From Gnetum montanum (lineage: Eukaryota > Streptophyta > Gnetopsida > Gnetales > Gnetaceae), in NCBI GenBank assembly GCA_015680685.1, contig MNCI01027444.1, forward strand, positions 418,004-482,003: a stretch of 64,000 nucleotides of DNA, given 5' to 3'. Below, in pieces: positions 37,600-50,500 of the stretch (its first letter is position 1; every line of letters starts with the position of its first letter). The translations under genes were made by a program, and so were the position numbers. A model generated the notes under the pieces. That model saw only the letters and a program-made list of their open reading frames with translations, did no database searches and was not told the DNA's origin.

Positions 37600-38960
37600 A
37601 ATAGCAGTTTATTTGAAAATTGATCCAATAAAGGTTCTTTATCATCATTGTTATCCCATCTTAACCAAGATAAATGATCCAAACCTATATTCTCAATTCC
37701 TTTTCTTTCCATCATGGTAAGATTAAATTCCTATAAGATCACTAACCACCATATAATATGGGGGCTACCTACAAGTTTGTTCATCAATAAATGGATTGCA
37801 ATATGGTCCATATGGACAAAAATTGGATATCCAAGCACATAGTACATAAATTTTTCTAAGGAAAACATCACTACAATGAGTTATTTTTTAGTAATTGTGT
37901 AGTTGAGTAGTGGGTCCATAGTTCTTTTGCTTGCACAATGGATATAATATGAATATTTTGTTTATCCATTTATGTAAGAACCACTCCCAAGGTATAGTTA
38001 GATGCATCCATCATGATGTGAAGTGTTTTGGACCAATCTTAGATGTATAGAATTGGATTCTCTATAACCTTCTACTTCAAATGTTGGAATTCATGTTATA
38101 TTCCTTAGTCAATTTAAGGATTTCATCTTTCTTGGTAAGCTCTACTAGCTATTTGACAATTCTAGAGAATTTTTTTATGAAGTATTTGTAGTAACTAGTA
38201 TGACCAAGGAATGACCTTACATCTTTGATAGTTTGAGGTTAGTTGGTTATTTTTTTGATGAACGTTACCTTTTCCTGGTTCACCTAAATTCCTTTCCCTA
38301 AAATTATGTGCTCTAAGACAATACCATATCAAATCATCAAGTGGCCCTTTTGTTAGTTGGATCATAGGTTTGTCTCTACACATCGTTTTAGTACTTTCTC
38401 AAGACTATCCAAGTCTTGCTCAAAATTAGTACCATAGGTAGAGAAGTATCCATAAATACTTTCACACCTCTATCAATTTTCTTCTAAATAATTTTTAGTA
38501 CTATTCATTGGAAAGTCATAGATGTATCACAAAGGGTAAAGGACATCTTCTTATATGTGAAAGTCTCCTAGAAAACTGTGAAAGCTATCTTGGCCTAGTT
38601 CTTTTATTATAATTTAGGTTTGATCGTACCCACTATACCCATTCAAAAAACTATAGTAATTATGCCTTGTAATTATATCTAGTACTTGGTCAAAAAATGG
38701 CCATAAAAACTAATCTTTTAATGTGATCATGTTTAATAGCTTGAAGTTTATACAAACCCTCCATTATCTGCCTTTCTTTAGTACAATAACGAGTGGTTTT
38801 ATGCACTCACTGTCTATCACAAGATAGATGAATCATGCCTTAAGTCATTTTTTAACTTCATTTTGATAACTTGTTTCATCTTTGGATCTAGCCTCCTTTG
38901 CACCTACTTCTTTGATTTGATAGTGGAATCTGTATAAATCTGGTGCTAACATGTGCACAA
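37600..38960 (-). pseudogene. Host reverse transcriptase and RNase H
   Basis: RT landmarks on the minus strand: YSFLNGYSGYDQT (palm), a VFMDTSL stretch where the YxDD box should be, then the thumb and connection GIVLEHIILGKGI and VRSFLGHTSYYKYFIKKFSR. RNase H landmarks follow: IMMDASNYTLGVVLT with its catalytic Asp, then KNLCTMCLDIQF-like degraded sequence and the HMDH-type segment. The fragments sit in more than one frame and are broken by stops, so only the family and order are secure. RNase H here is single, unlike the Tat-like element at 58027-61500. Confidence 0.65.
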
Positions 38961-39062
38961 ATCTATTCCAATTAATTCATCATATGACTTAGAAAAGGTT
39001 GTTGGCTATTTTGTTATAACATTTGGTAGCTTTCCTTTCTGTTATTTAGTGACATTGGCATT

Positions 39063-39318
39063 GATGATTACTAATTTTTCATTATCAAGAAATACATACT
39101 CTAGATTTGCCAGTAAAGATTTAAACTCAAGGGATTCTTACTTAAAATTATCAGGGATTTTTAACTCTCCCTAATCCTTTTCTACATCATGATGATTACT
39201 AATTTTTCATTATCAAGAAATACATACTCTAGATTTACCAGTAAAGATTTAAATTCAAGGGATTCTTACTTAAAATTATCAGGGATTTTTAACTCTCCCT
39301 AATCCTTTTCTACATCAT
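39063..39318. repeat. 128-bp tandem duplication inside Host pol
   Basis: 39063-39190 and 39191-39318 are almost identical copies; I see only isolated differences, such as TTTGCCAG/TTTACCAG. They lie between the protease and RT remnants. Confidence 0.85.
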
Positions 39319-39550
39319 TATGGAAGAGGTGGCTTTGAATTTTCTCCATTTCATTCATTCTATTAATATAAGCACTTGTGATGTGTTTAGTTAGTTCCAT
39401 GAACATTGTTGAACTAGAGTAATAATCTATTGTTAGTCATTGGGTATCCTCTTATTTTGTGATTGTTGCATATAGGTACCTTTGAACATATGACATTTCA
39501 GGATATTACTTGCATCTTGTGATGGATGTGCTCTTCATGATCCATATTTT

Positions 39551-39990
39551 CTACATGCAATGGTACCTTATGCTATGATATGCAATGCATGGAATCCTCT
39601 CCTTCTTGACTTTTTCAAAGTCATTTTTCTTGGATATTTTTAAGAAAATGTGTCTAATCCCTAGCTTGACATTAATTATGCTTAGCCAAGTCCTTCCCAT
39701 GATAATTGGAAAGTTCCCTTTATAGTTATTCACATGGATTACTAGGAAATCCATTAAATATGACCATATAGAAACAATGGTCACAATATCCTCTACCAAT
39801 TCCAAAGAAATAGTGATCAATTGATAATCAAGCTCTAAGCTGATATTACATTTCTTTAGTGGAGGTAGGTTTTAATTTTTATGCATCTCTTAAGAGATTA
39901 AGTTCATCCTAGAATGTGATTCTAGTAGAGCCTTACATGGATCATTAGCCACAATCTATAATTAGATTAGAGGACTTTCAAGATTAGATT
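39551..39990 (-). pseudogene. Host retropepsin (protease)
   Basis: The minus strand reads QLITISLELVEDIVTI-like sequence (ITISLELVEDIVTIVSIWSY), then MDFLVIHVNNYKGNFPIIMG, RTWLSIINVKLGIRHIFLKI. The FPIIMGRTWL element is the ILGRxFL strand of gypsy proteases. The segment upstream towards 39990, with LYESHSRMNLI-type sequence, covers the active-site loop and is badly decayed. It lies between gag and RT as expected. Confidence 0.65.
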
Positions 39991-40659
39991 CTTTAAGGCA
40001 TCCTATTTTAATCTAGTCTATAATTTCATGAGTTAACATAGTATGCACATTCTATAATCTTTTGGCTTGAAGCTACCTCGTTGGTGATATCTGAAGCAAT
40101 TTTTGAAGGATAAGAAGCTCAAAATACCTATGAGGATTTAGGTGGATCATTGGATCAAAATAAAGTCATTTTTTAAGGCTTATGCTGATAACCACTCAAA
40201 TTGTAATCTGACAATAAGTTCATAGCCTACATGGCATTCTGTTGCTAAGGCTACAATGGGATTTCACATTTCATAGATAGTGCAAATGGAAAAGTAGTAA
40301 AATTGGAAGGTGTAGAGTATTGTGGTGGATAATGAGGAGCATAAGTATAAGGATATTCAGCTTATGGAATAGTTATCCTATGATATTTAGGGGGTAATAA
40401 CGATGAGAAAAAAAGTGTGATTATAGAGCCACTTGAAGATACAAGTTTTTGGACTTAATAACCATATAGTTCTAGTTGACAATAAGGATATTGCTACTTT
40501 AGTGGTGGCATTTCCAAAAACTTTTGGTTTTACCATTAATGATAATAATCATGAGGTTGAAGTGGTGCTCCAATTGTATAATACTATTGTTGGTGGAACT
40601 ACTACTGATAATTTTCTTGTAGATAAGGTAATCTACTAGGTGGTTTCCTTTTTTCAAAT

Positions 40660-41709
40660 TTTTGGTTCAAAGCATAGACCCCAGATTCTTTCAGATGTGA
40701 CAATATAGGGAAACATCCTTTGGGACATTCATACTTGTAGATGTTACATCTTTCTTCCTCTATCTCTAAATCTATAATCTTATCAACTGATGCAACCTTA
40801 CCTTTCTCCTGATAGTAGTCCCTTCCTATATCCCTCCTTCTTCTTCTGGATTTATGTTGATTCCCCTACTCTATTTCCCCCTTTATAATTTGTAGAGAAC
40901 TTTGAAACTTCTCATCTAAGGAGTCCTAGATTTTGTTCACCTTATCTAATATCTTTGTGATACAATTTTGGATCAGCAATGTTTTCATTTGTGCCACTTC
41001 TTCTAGTGGTTGTTCCTCCTCAGGATCATAGATATGTACCTCCATTTTGTGAATGAAGAGGTCATTGGTATATTTCTCTAAAGTTTCTTAACCACTTGAT
41101 CAATAGGCCTTTGGATCCAATGGGCTTGCATCTCTAATAGTCTTCCTTGCCCATAAATTCTAAGAGTCACTCTAGTTTTATTTTTGATCCCATTTATTAC
41201 ATGGAAAATCTATTCCCTTTAAGAAAAATCATAGCTTAGACATCAATTCAAAAGATAGTAAAACTCATCCAAGGCTATGTTGATGGATTCATAATTGCTT
41301 TGTTTCCACCCTTGGATTTGTTTTCTCAAGTTGAACATCTTAGAGTATGTTTCATACTTATCATTGAATAGTTTCATCATCATACTTCATCTACAAATAG
41401 ATTCCAGCTCTAATGACTAGTACCAACTTTTAGCTTCTCTGATAAGTATCCTAGGAAACAATTTAAGTTTCTACCACTCATTCTCAATGTTCTACAAGGC
41501 AAAAGCTTCATGAAAGGCTTGCAAATGATGTTGTGGATTAACATTGTAACCTCCCTCAAACTTAAAGATGTTTTTCATATTAAGCCATTTGATGCAAATT
41601 TTCCTTTAATGCTTGGTAGGAATATGAATTTCCTTTGAAATATTTTTCATGCTTCTCATAGCAAGCTATGGTTCATCATAGCCATTATATTCATGATGGC
41701 CCTTGTCAT
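40660..41709 (-). pseudogene. Host gag, C-terminal part
   Basis: Minus-strand landmarks near 41600-41400 are NMKNIFKFEGGYNVNPQHHL, QAFHEAFAL and KLKLFPRILI, the same capsid domain as in the inserted relatives. Towards 40700 a CKYECPKGC-like motif parallels CQYKHPKGC of Insertion II. The region from 40660 down to 39990 is a Tyr/Pro/Gln-rich tail with stops. The reading continues on the other side of Insertion I at 50736. Confidence 0.65.
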
Positions 41710-44700
41710 TGTTGGCACATTTGGCCATTACATGGAGCAATTGGAATATTTTATTCAAAATATTAGCACAATCCCTGGTTGTAAATTTGTAGTTTAGTAT
41801 TGTGAGTAATGGGTATTCTTGGAGAAGCAAGCCTGGTAAATAATCTTGATGTTGAAGCCTTCTTGGAAAGTAAATTAAAATGTCAAGATATTTTCTTGAG
41901 TGAACAACCATATTCTTCCACAAAAAACCAAACAAAATCAATCAATTGCAGCATAAGGACTGGACTCAACAGATTTAGCCTCCAAAATCAGCATAGCAAA
42001 GTGCAGAGGTGTATTATCTTGAGTGCCTGAGAGCTCAATATTTGGCTTTCCCATACTCCAGCTCCTGATTTTATTTACAACATTATTATTATTATGATTC
42101 AAAACGGGGACATCAAGTTGCTCTATTTGTGCAATGGTATCAAACATACCGTATCACGAATCTGCCAGTATTCCCAAAAAGCCTGAAATTGATACGACAG
42201 TAACCTTGATCTGTAAAGATTTTAAAGGAACTAGAATACAGTGTTTGGGTTCTACGTATGTTCCGTTTACACAATGATTTTACAGATCTTACCAGTACCA
42301 TTACCCAGCCTCTGTTTCTTGGATGACTTCAAGAAATCACAACAAAATAGTGATGACGACGTCTCGGCCTTTATTCCGGCCGCCCCTGCTACTGTTGCTA
42401 CTTCTGACGCCGCGACACCACCGGTGATGAATGAGCCAAGCACCGACGGTGACGACGATGCTGCAAAACTTGCACCAGTGAAGACGTGAAATTCAGTAGA
42501 GTTTCTATTCTGGATTTGGGCTACTTTCGCTACAGTTCCATGGTGGCCAAAAAAAAATACGCGGTGCATCAGCGGAGGATAGATGGCTGCGGTGGGTGGA
42601 TGAAACTGTGTGAAGAAATGCTTGAACATGAAGAGGTTATTGTCTCTACAATTACGGAAATTCCATACTCAGGATCTATTTTTCCATCATTAGGGCTCTC
42701 GGCAGGGCTAATTTTGCAACGGCACCAACACGACACGCAGTCGCGACAATCACACAAAGTCCTTGCAGAGTTCATCACTGAAATCGGATGCAAGAGCTAG
42801 ATTGTGGCGAGCGACGGGCGGATCAGCAACGGCAGCGAAAAGATGCATAGCGCGCGGGCGGAAGATCAGTAGCGGGCGCAGAAAAGTCAGCCATGGCGAA
42901 TGCGGAGGGTGGGTGAACAACGCCAACAGAATGAACCTGCAGGTACATGGAGAACCACAGTGGTATTTATGGTTTGCAAATGACCCACAACTGCAAACGA
43001 TGGCATCTCGGCTTTTACGCAGCTTCAGGCTGAGGGCCGCCTGGGGTGCTACCCATCTGAGATGGAAACATCCTGCTCCGTGGAGGAACAAAAACCTCTG
43101 TACCAGCAATTCCGCCATTGATGAATTCAACAAGGTGTTGGAGCAAATATTTGGGTAGCATCAGGAGGGTTGGGACCAGGTCAGAACGTAGAACTACCAA
43201 GTGTTGACGAGATTAGAATTTGAAGGACCCAGTGTTGAAGAAAAATTCAGCCGCCACAAGGAGAGAAGGACCTAGATATGGGCTTGAATATTTTTCTTTT
43301 ACTTTACAAAGAACGAATCAAATAGAAAATATCTGATAAAAAGGGGCCTTGCTGGAAAAATGTTTATGTGTTTTTGAGGGTTAGATTACGTGATTTTATA
43401 ATACCATCCTATTGCCATCTCCTATATTGCCAAGAAAAAGCAAAATAAAGAGGATATATATGTATGGAATAAGTTGCAACTATAGCTTGTATTTCTATGT
43501 ATCTTAGTGATTGTATTTTAATTTTCTATGATATTGTAACCACCAAGGCCACTTGTTAACTACAACCTTTTTTACCTCCTTGATGGTTGCAACCACCCAA
43601 AATTGTTGTAACTTAACTAACTTGCTGGGCAAGTAACCTCCTAACTTGTTGGGCAAGTAATCTCCTAATTGGTTGGCCAAGTTACTTGGGAGAGAAGTTA
43701 GGTGAGATATTTTTAAGATATTTTTGAAATTGTAACTTCCCTACCTACCTTGGAATCCTATAAATAGGCTTCAAGGGTCAAGAAGGATCATCACATCAAG
43801 GAGCATCATCATCACACTTGGAAGATTTGTAAAGAAGATTGTTTGCAAGATGGCTTGCTAGAATAAAGATTTCAGCCTCTTTGTCATGGTCCTGTGAGTT
43901 ATGCATTTCATTTTTGTTTTGTTTTAATTGCTTAGCTAGTGGTTTAGGTAGTATCATTCTTGGCAAGTAATTTTGGGATTTTTAGATTGCTCTTATTGTT
44001 CTTGTTGCCCAATAGGAATTTCTGTTAAAATTTTGCCATAGAAGCGCTTGTGTTCAAAAAGCCTTGAGAGCATTTTAGTAGTAAATTTCGTTATTGTGCA
44101 ACGTTTGGGAACTGCTATTGGATTGTTGGAAGAGAGCCTCTGTTTGTAGTCACGCCGTGGAACAATTTGGTAGTCGAGAGGGTTCAGAAAATCTTTGGTA
44201 TTTTGATGGGACCAGAATAGCTTCTTTTTATCTTTAGAGTGATTTTCCGTGTTATTTCAATCAGAAATTGTCAAGTCTTTTAAAGGTTCTGTTTAAATGC
44301 AATCGTTGACATCTACTGTCTAGCCAAAATGGAGTCTCGTACATGGTAGTTTACGCAGCAATTTTTGGTAGTACAGTAGGATTGTCTTGAAGATATTGCT
44401 TGTTTGAGTCTTGGAAGTTTGAACAATTCATAGATATTGAATTTGGAATAGCTTTATTGCGAAGTGTTTACTCGTGTCATTTTACCTTGTTTAAATATTT
44501 GAGGTCCACACAAATCTGCTTTCTTTTCTTTCTGTCTATTTCCTTTGAATCTTGCTCTATTTCTAGTTTTCTTGTGGAACTATATATCTCTCTCTGGGGA
44601 AAATTAGGAGTAGATTTGCGGAGTTGTGCTCAAATGTTTATGCAAAATTTTACTTGTTACAAGCAGGTATTATAGGGACCGCATAGACTAGGTAGTTTGA

Positions 44701-44957
44701 ACAAAATAGGAAACTCTCAATAACTCACAGTACTTGATAAAGTTGGCTGAATCTCTTAAAGTAAGTCATTTGTATTTCACACACACGCAATCGTTACATT
44801 GCACACAACCGCACGCCGCAACAGCACACACACATACTCACATTAACTACTGAGTTATTTGGAGGTATCTGGGCCTTGGTGTTGCCAGAGACCAGCAGGC
44901 ACCTAAATCCTGTTCGAGGACACTCGTTGGCGGTCGCGTCCCAAACGGTCGCCAACA
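41710..44957 (+). repeat. 5' LTR of Insertion I (3248 bp)
   Basis: Nearly the whole length repeats at 47557-50734. A TATAAATA lies at 43759-43766 and an AATAAAG near 43863, placing U3 at about 2.05 kb and U5 at about 1.05 kb. U3 holds a GC-rich island (about 42340-43200) within otherwise AT-rich DNA, and an upstream minus-strand frame (42147-41938) with the ankyrin-like word DNTPLHFA. These frames are not intact genes and are described under findings. Confidence 0.85.
43759..43766 (+). promoter_or_regulatory. LTR TATA box of Insertion I
   Basis: TATAAATA, with TATAAAAA at the matching place in the right LTR (49477-49484). The AATAAAG about 100 bp downstream fits an R region between them. Confidence 0.6.
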
Positions 44958-44964
44958 GTTCTTT

Positions 44965-44981
44965 TGGCGCTAGAAGGAGGG
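44965..44981 (+). other. Primer binding site of Insertion I
   Basis: TGGCGCTAGAAGGAGGG begins seven bases after the LTR end. It starts TGG as tRNA 3'-CCA pairing requires. I cannot assign the tRNA from memory. Confidence 0.55.
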
Positions 44982-45074
44982 CTGAAAATTAAGCCTCTAG
45001 GTTCATAAGCCTTATACTTTTAGTACATCAACAATTATTTGTAAGGCTTAAGAATTAGATACTATTTTCAGTTC

Positions 45075-47348
45075 ATGACCAAGAAATTTGATAGTTTGGA
45101 AAGTTTCAAAGTTTCAAAAGATATTCTAGATTCTAAGACTGATTCTTCATCAGAAGAAGAACAAAAGAAAGTTTTTGAATTGGGAACAAGTAGTGGAGTG
45201 AAAACTAGAAGATCAAGAAGATCACCCATTATATCTGGTTTATCAATTCGTAAGAGAAGATCTAGAAAGTCTAAGAGTTCAACATTTCAAAGGAATAGGA
45301 TGGCAAATCCTTGGCAAGGAGTTACACCATTAGGATTTCAAAATTACAATGATATTCCTAAGGTAGTTTACAAATATTTGCCTGAGCCTTTCATTCCTGG
45401 AAAAGCTTATTTAGCTGAAGAATATATTCACATGTTTGAGTTAGCTTTAGCTCATGCAAATATTCAACATCAAGATCAAGCTTGTAGGTTGTTTGTATCA
45501 AATCTAAAGGATATGGCTCAGATTTGGTATTCGAACTTACCAAGTAATAGTATTACAAGTTGGGATGACATGAAGAATCTTTTCTTAGCCCAGTTTGGTA
45601 ATCAATTAGATCAACAACAACTATACTGTGGGCTGATACAAGCTAAGCAAGGAGTTAAAGAGTCAATTAGAGATTTTAACATCAAGTTTCAACGAATTTG
45701 TGGACTCTTTCAAAGACAATATAGGCCATCAGAAGAAATGCTTAAAGAAACTTATCTTAAGGCTGTCAACCCCAACATTTCAATTTGGTTAAGGAGAACT
45801 CCAAACTTAACTACACTAAATGACTACTTTAGTGAAGCTATACAGTTAGAAAAATAGTTGAACTTGAATCCTGAAGAAAATATTGCAATTCAAAAAAGAG
45901 AAGAAAGAGTTATGATTCCTATGCAAGATTTTGCTCAATTTAAAGCTTTACCAGGTCCATCTCATGTTAAGATAGAGCAAGAACATGAAAGAGTAGGATC
46001 TGAAAAAGGACAATTAATGAGAGATATGTCTAACAAAATAGTGAAGCTTGAAAAAGCATTGGCAAGAGTTAATATCAAGGAAGAAAGGAAAAATAGAAAG
46101 CATAAACATCAAGACACTAAGTTAGTAGAAGATGAGGATGAAAGTGATCTTATTATGTCCAACTTTCTTGATATTGAATCTGATAATGAGTTATCTAGTG
46201 TTCATTATGCAAGTAAATCTTCTAGCAATGGATCAAGCGATACTTCTTCTCTATCAAGTTCTGAAGAAGATATGTCATCAGATGAGGAATGCAATAACAA
46301 TGAGGAAAATAGATATAATCTTCTATTAAAGGAAAGACTAACTACTTCTAGACCCCCAAACGTTGTTACGGATCCATCTACTAAGAGAAGAGCTTTTGAG
46401 CCAAATATAAAGGATAAGAATAAAGGTAAAGACAATCAAGTGGAGCAAAGCACTCCAAATTAGTCTTTTAATAAATGGATAAAGAGATCAAGCTTTATTG
46501 GTGATGGAGAATATGATTTGATAGAAGACCTTAAACATGTCAAAGCCAATATTAGCTTTTACCAATTGCTTCAAATTGGAGATCAGCAAAGAAAGGCTTT
46601 AGAGTTCATTAAAGGTAAAAGGAGAGCTAGAGAATTAGAGTTAAGTTATGTGTCTAGTAATGATGAGAAATTGAAGACTTCATGTGATAAGGAAGCTCCT
46701 CCTTTTCTCTTGACAATGAAATTGAAAGATAAATACTTACACAATTGTTTAGTTGATTCTGGAGCTATGTCTACTATAATGCCATTATCCATATGTAAGA
46801 AACTTGGTTTGATTCTTGAAAAATCAAACAGAAAGATTGTTCAAGTAGACAAAAGTAGAGTAAAGATTGTGGGTCAACTGCCAAGTGTTCTATTGGAAAT
46901 TGCTTCTGAACCCTGCATTAGAAGTAGAGTAACTATTCAAGTGGCAGACATACTAGATTCACATAGTCTTTTATTGAGTAGAATTTGGAGTAAGAATTTC
47001 TCAGGTTACATATCAACAAATTATTCTCACATGTCGTTAACTTGGAAAGGAGAACCAAATCAGATATACATCTATAGCGAATCTTTCATGATTGATAACA
47101 TTACTTCAAATGGAAAAAGTAAGATGGTTGAAAAGGGAGGTGTTGAAAATAAAATTTGTACACTCCAGGAAAATGAGAATTCATTTGAGAAAGAAGGTGA
47201 GAGGATTGCTGAAGATAAATCTCAAGAGGATCAAGTTGAAAACTTCAACAAGCCAAAAAGTAATAGAGAGATTGCTTACGAGAGGGTTAGAGATATGAGG
47301 ATTCCTACCAGCGGAATCCTCCCCATTCTCTTCCCATCTCAAGAATAG
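45075..47348 (+). pseudogene. gag-protease polyprotein of Insertion I, one frame with two amber codons
   Basis: A single frame of 758 codons starts MTKKFDSLESFKVSKDILDS and is interrupted only by TAG at 45855-45857 and 46461-46463; both fit CAG-to-TAG changes. Capsid domain (residues about 90-260): ACRLFVSNLKDMAQIWYSNL, NSITSWDDMKNLFLAQFGNQ, RDFNIKFQRICG. A Ser/Asp/Glu-rich stretch follows (residues about 360-420), with no zinc knuckle. Then YDLIEDLKHVKANISFYQLL and the retropepsin: HNCLVDSGAMSTIMPLSICK, active-site DSGA intact, with LLLSRIWSKNFSGYIS in place of the usual LLGRDW. The frame ends FPSQE. RT would have to come from another element. Readthrough of the ambers cannot be excluded. 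Confidence 0.85.
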
Positions 47349-47541
47349 TCCATAAACAAAGGACTTAATAATGTATAGTTTGTTTGTTTTGTTAGGAATG
47401 AGGTTTTTATACCATCAAACCTTATGTTTGATGGAAATTTTCCTCCAAAAAGATTTCTGTTCGGTTGTAAACGTTCAATAAAAGATACCAGTACAGTTCA
47501 ATTTTAAAATGGGGCTGGCATAAATTTTGTTAAGCTTTTTT
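47349..47541 (+). other. 3' untranslated part of Insertion I with a perfect hairpin
   Basis: CCATCAAAC (47412-47420) and GTTTGATGG (47426-47434) form a 9-bp stem with loop CTTAT. An AATAAAAG follows near 47478. It may be an RNA structure or 3' processing signal; this is only inferred. Confidence 0.5.
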
Positions 47542-47542
47542 T

Positions 47543-47556
47543 AAAGGGGGTAGAAA
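47543..47556 (+). other. Polypurine tract of Insertion I
   Basis: AAAGGGGGTAGAAA lies directly before the TG of the right LTR (47557), the place where plus-strand priming occurs. Confidence 0.75.
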
Positions 47557-50500
47557 TGTTGACACATTTGGCCATTACATGGAGCAGTTGGAATATTTTG
47601 TTCAAAATATTAGCACAATCCCTGGTTGTAAATTTGCAGTTTAGTATTGTGAGTAATGGGTATTCTTGGAGAAGCAAGCCTGGTAAATAATCTTGATGTT
47701 GAAGCCTTCTTGGAAAGTAAATTAAAATGTCAAGATATTTTCTTGAGTGAACAACCATCTTCTTCCATGAAAAACCAAACAAAATCAATCAATTGCAGCA
47801 TAAGGACTGGACTCAACAGATTTAGCCTCCAAAATCAGCACAGCAAAGTGTAGAGGTGTATTATCTTGAGTGCCTGAGAGCTCAATATTTGGCTTTCCCA
47901 TACTCCAGTTCCTGATTTTATTTACAACATTATTATTATTATGATTCAAAATGGGGATGTCAAGTCGCTCTATTTGTGCAATGGTATCAGACATACCATA
48001 TCACGAATCTTCCAGTATTCCCAAAAAGCCTGAAATTGATACAACAGTAACCTTGATCTGTAAATATTTTAAAGGAACTAGAATACAGTGTTTGGGTTCT
48101 ACGTATGTTCCATTTAAGCAATGATTTTACAGATCTTACTAGTACCATTACCCGGCCTCTGTTTCTTGGATGACTTCAAGAAATCACAACAAAATAGTGA
48201 TGACGACGTCTCGGCCTTTATTCCGGCCGCCCTTGCTGCTGTCGTCACTTCCGACGCTGTAGCACCACTGGCGATGACCGAGCCGAGTGCCGACGGCGAC
48301 GACGATGCTGCAAAACTTGCACCAGTGAAGACGTGAAATTCAGTAGAGTTTCTATTCTAGATTTGGGCTACTCTGGCTATAGTTCCATTGTGGCGAAAAA
48401 AAAAATACGCTGCGGGTTGGCGGAGGACAGATGGCCATGGCGGGTGGATGAAACTGCGTGAAGNCCATGGCCATCTGTCCTCCGCCAACCCGCAGCGTAT
48501 TTTTTTTTTGGCCACAATGGAACTATAGCCAGAGTNCGAGCAATGGGCAGATGAGCAACAACAGCGAAAAGACGCACAGCGCGTGGGTGGAAGATCAGCA
48601 GTGGGCGCAGAAAAGTTAGCCATGGCGAACGTAGAGGATGGATGAACAGCGCCAACAGAATGAACCTGCAGGTACATGGAGAACTAGAGCAGTATTTATG
48701 GTTTGCCAACAACCCACAACTACAAACGATGGCATCTCAGCTTTTACGCAGCTTCAGGCCGAGGGCCGCCTAGGGTGCTACCCATCTAAGACGGAAACAT
48801 CCTACTCCGTGGAGGAACAGAAAGCTCTGTACCAGCGATTCCGCCATTGATGAATTCAACAAGGCGTTGGAGAAAATATTTGGGCAGTAGCAGGAGGGCT
48901 GGGACCATGTCAAAACGCAGAACTACCAAGTGTTAATGAGATTAGGATTTGAAGGACCTAGTGTTGCAGAAAAATTTAGCCGCCACAAGGAGAGAAGGAC
49001 CTAGATCTGGGCTTGAATATTTTTCTTTTACTTTACAAAGAACGAATCAAATAGCAAATCTCTGATAAAAAGGGGCCCTGCTGGAAAAATGTTTATGTTT
49101 TTTTGAGGGTTAGATGACGTGATTTGATAATACCATCCTATCGTCACCTCCTATATTGCCAAGAAAAAGCAAAATAAAGAGGATATATATGTATGGAATA
49201 AGTTGCAACTATAGCTTGTATTTCTATGTATCTTAGTGATTGTATTTTAATTTTCTATGATATTGTAACCACCAAGGCCACTTGTCAACTACAACCTTTT
49301 TTATCTCCTTGATGGTTGCAACCACCCAAAATTGTTGAAACTTACGCAACTTTTTGGACAAGTAATCTCCTAACTTGTTGGGCAAGTAATCTCCTAATTG
49401 GTTGGCCAGGTTACTTGGGAGAGAAGTTAGGTGAGATATTTTTGAATATGTAACTTCCCTACCTACCTTGGAACCCTATAAAAAGGCTTCAGGGGTCAAG
49501 GGAAGAGATATCATCATCACACTTGGGGTCTCATACATCACATTTTGAAGGCTACTAGTTAGCACTTGGGCTCTTACTTGGAGACACTTTGAGTCTTGGG
49601 AGAAGAGCATTTTGTAAAGAAGAAAGTGTGAATGATTGCTTGCAAGATGGCTTGCTAGAATAAAGATTTCAGCCTCTTTGTCATGGTCCTGTGAGTTATG
49701 CATTTCATTTTTTGTTTTGTTTAAATTGTTTAGCTAGTGGTTTAGATAGTATCATCCTTGGCAAGTAATTTTGGGATTTTTAGATTGCTCTTATTGTTCT
49801 TGTTGCCCGATAGAAATTTCTATTAAAATTTTGCCATAGAAGCGCTTGTGTTTAAAAGCCTTAAGAGCATTTTAGTAGTAAATTTCGTTATTGTGCAACG
49901 TGTGGGAACTGCTATTGGGATTGTTGTAAGAGAGCCTCTGTTTGTAGTCACGCCGTTGAACAATTCAGTAGTCGAGAGGGTTCAGAAAATCTTTGGTATT
50001 TTGATGGGACCAGAATAGCTTCTTTTTATCTTTAAAGTGAATTCTCGTGGTATTTCAATCAGAAATTGTCAAGTCTTTTAAAGGTTCTGTTTGAATGCAA
50101 TCGTTGACATCTATTATCTAGTCAAAATGGAGTCTCGTACGTGGTAGTTTACGCAGCAATTTTTGGTAGCATAATAGGATTGTCTTGAAGATATTGCTTG
50201 TTTGAGCCTTGGAAGTTTGAACAATTCGTAGATATTGAATTTGGGATAGCTTTATTGCGAAGTGTTTACTCGTGTCATTTTACCTTGTTTAAATATTTGA
50301 GGTCTACACAAATCTGCTTTCTTTTCTTTTCTGCTTATTTCCATCGAATCTTGCTCTATTTCTAGTTTTCTTGTGGAACTATCTCTTTCTCTGGGGAAAA
50401 TTAGGAGTAGATTGCGGAGTTGTGCTCAAATGTTTTTGCAAAATTTTATTTGTTACAAGTAGGTATTATAAGGACTGCGTAGACTAGGTAGTTGAACAAA

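Noticed and set aside
42241-43158. Independent host genes in the GC-rich part of the LTR
   Set aside because: The frames overlap on both strands, end differently in the two LTRs and have no start or splice context; kept only as possible captured fragments.
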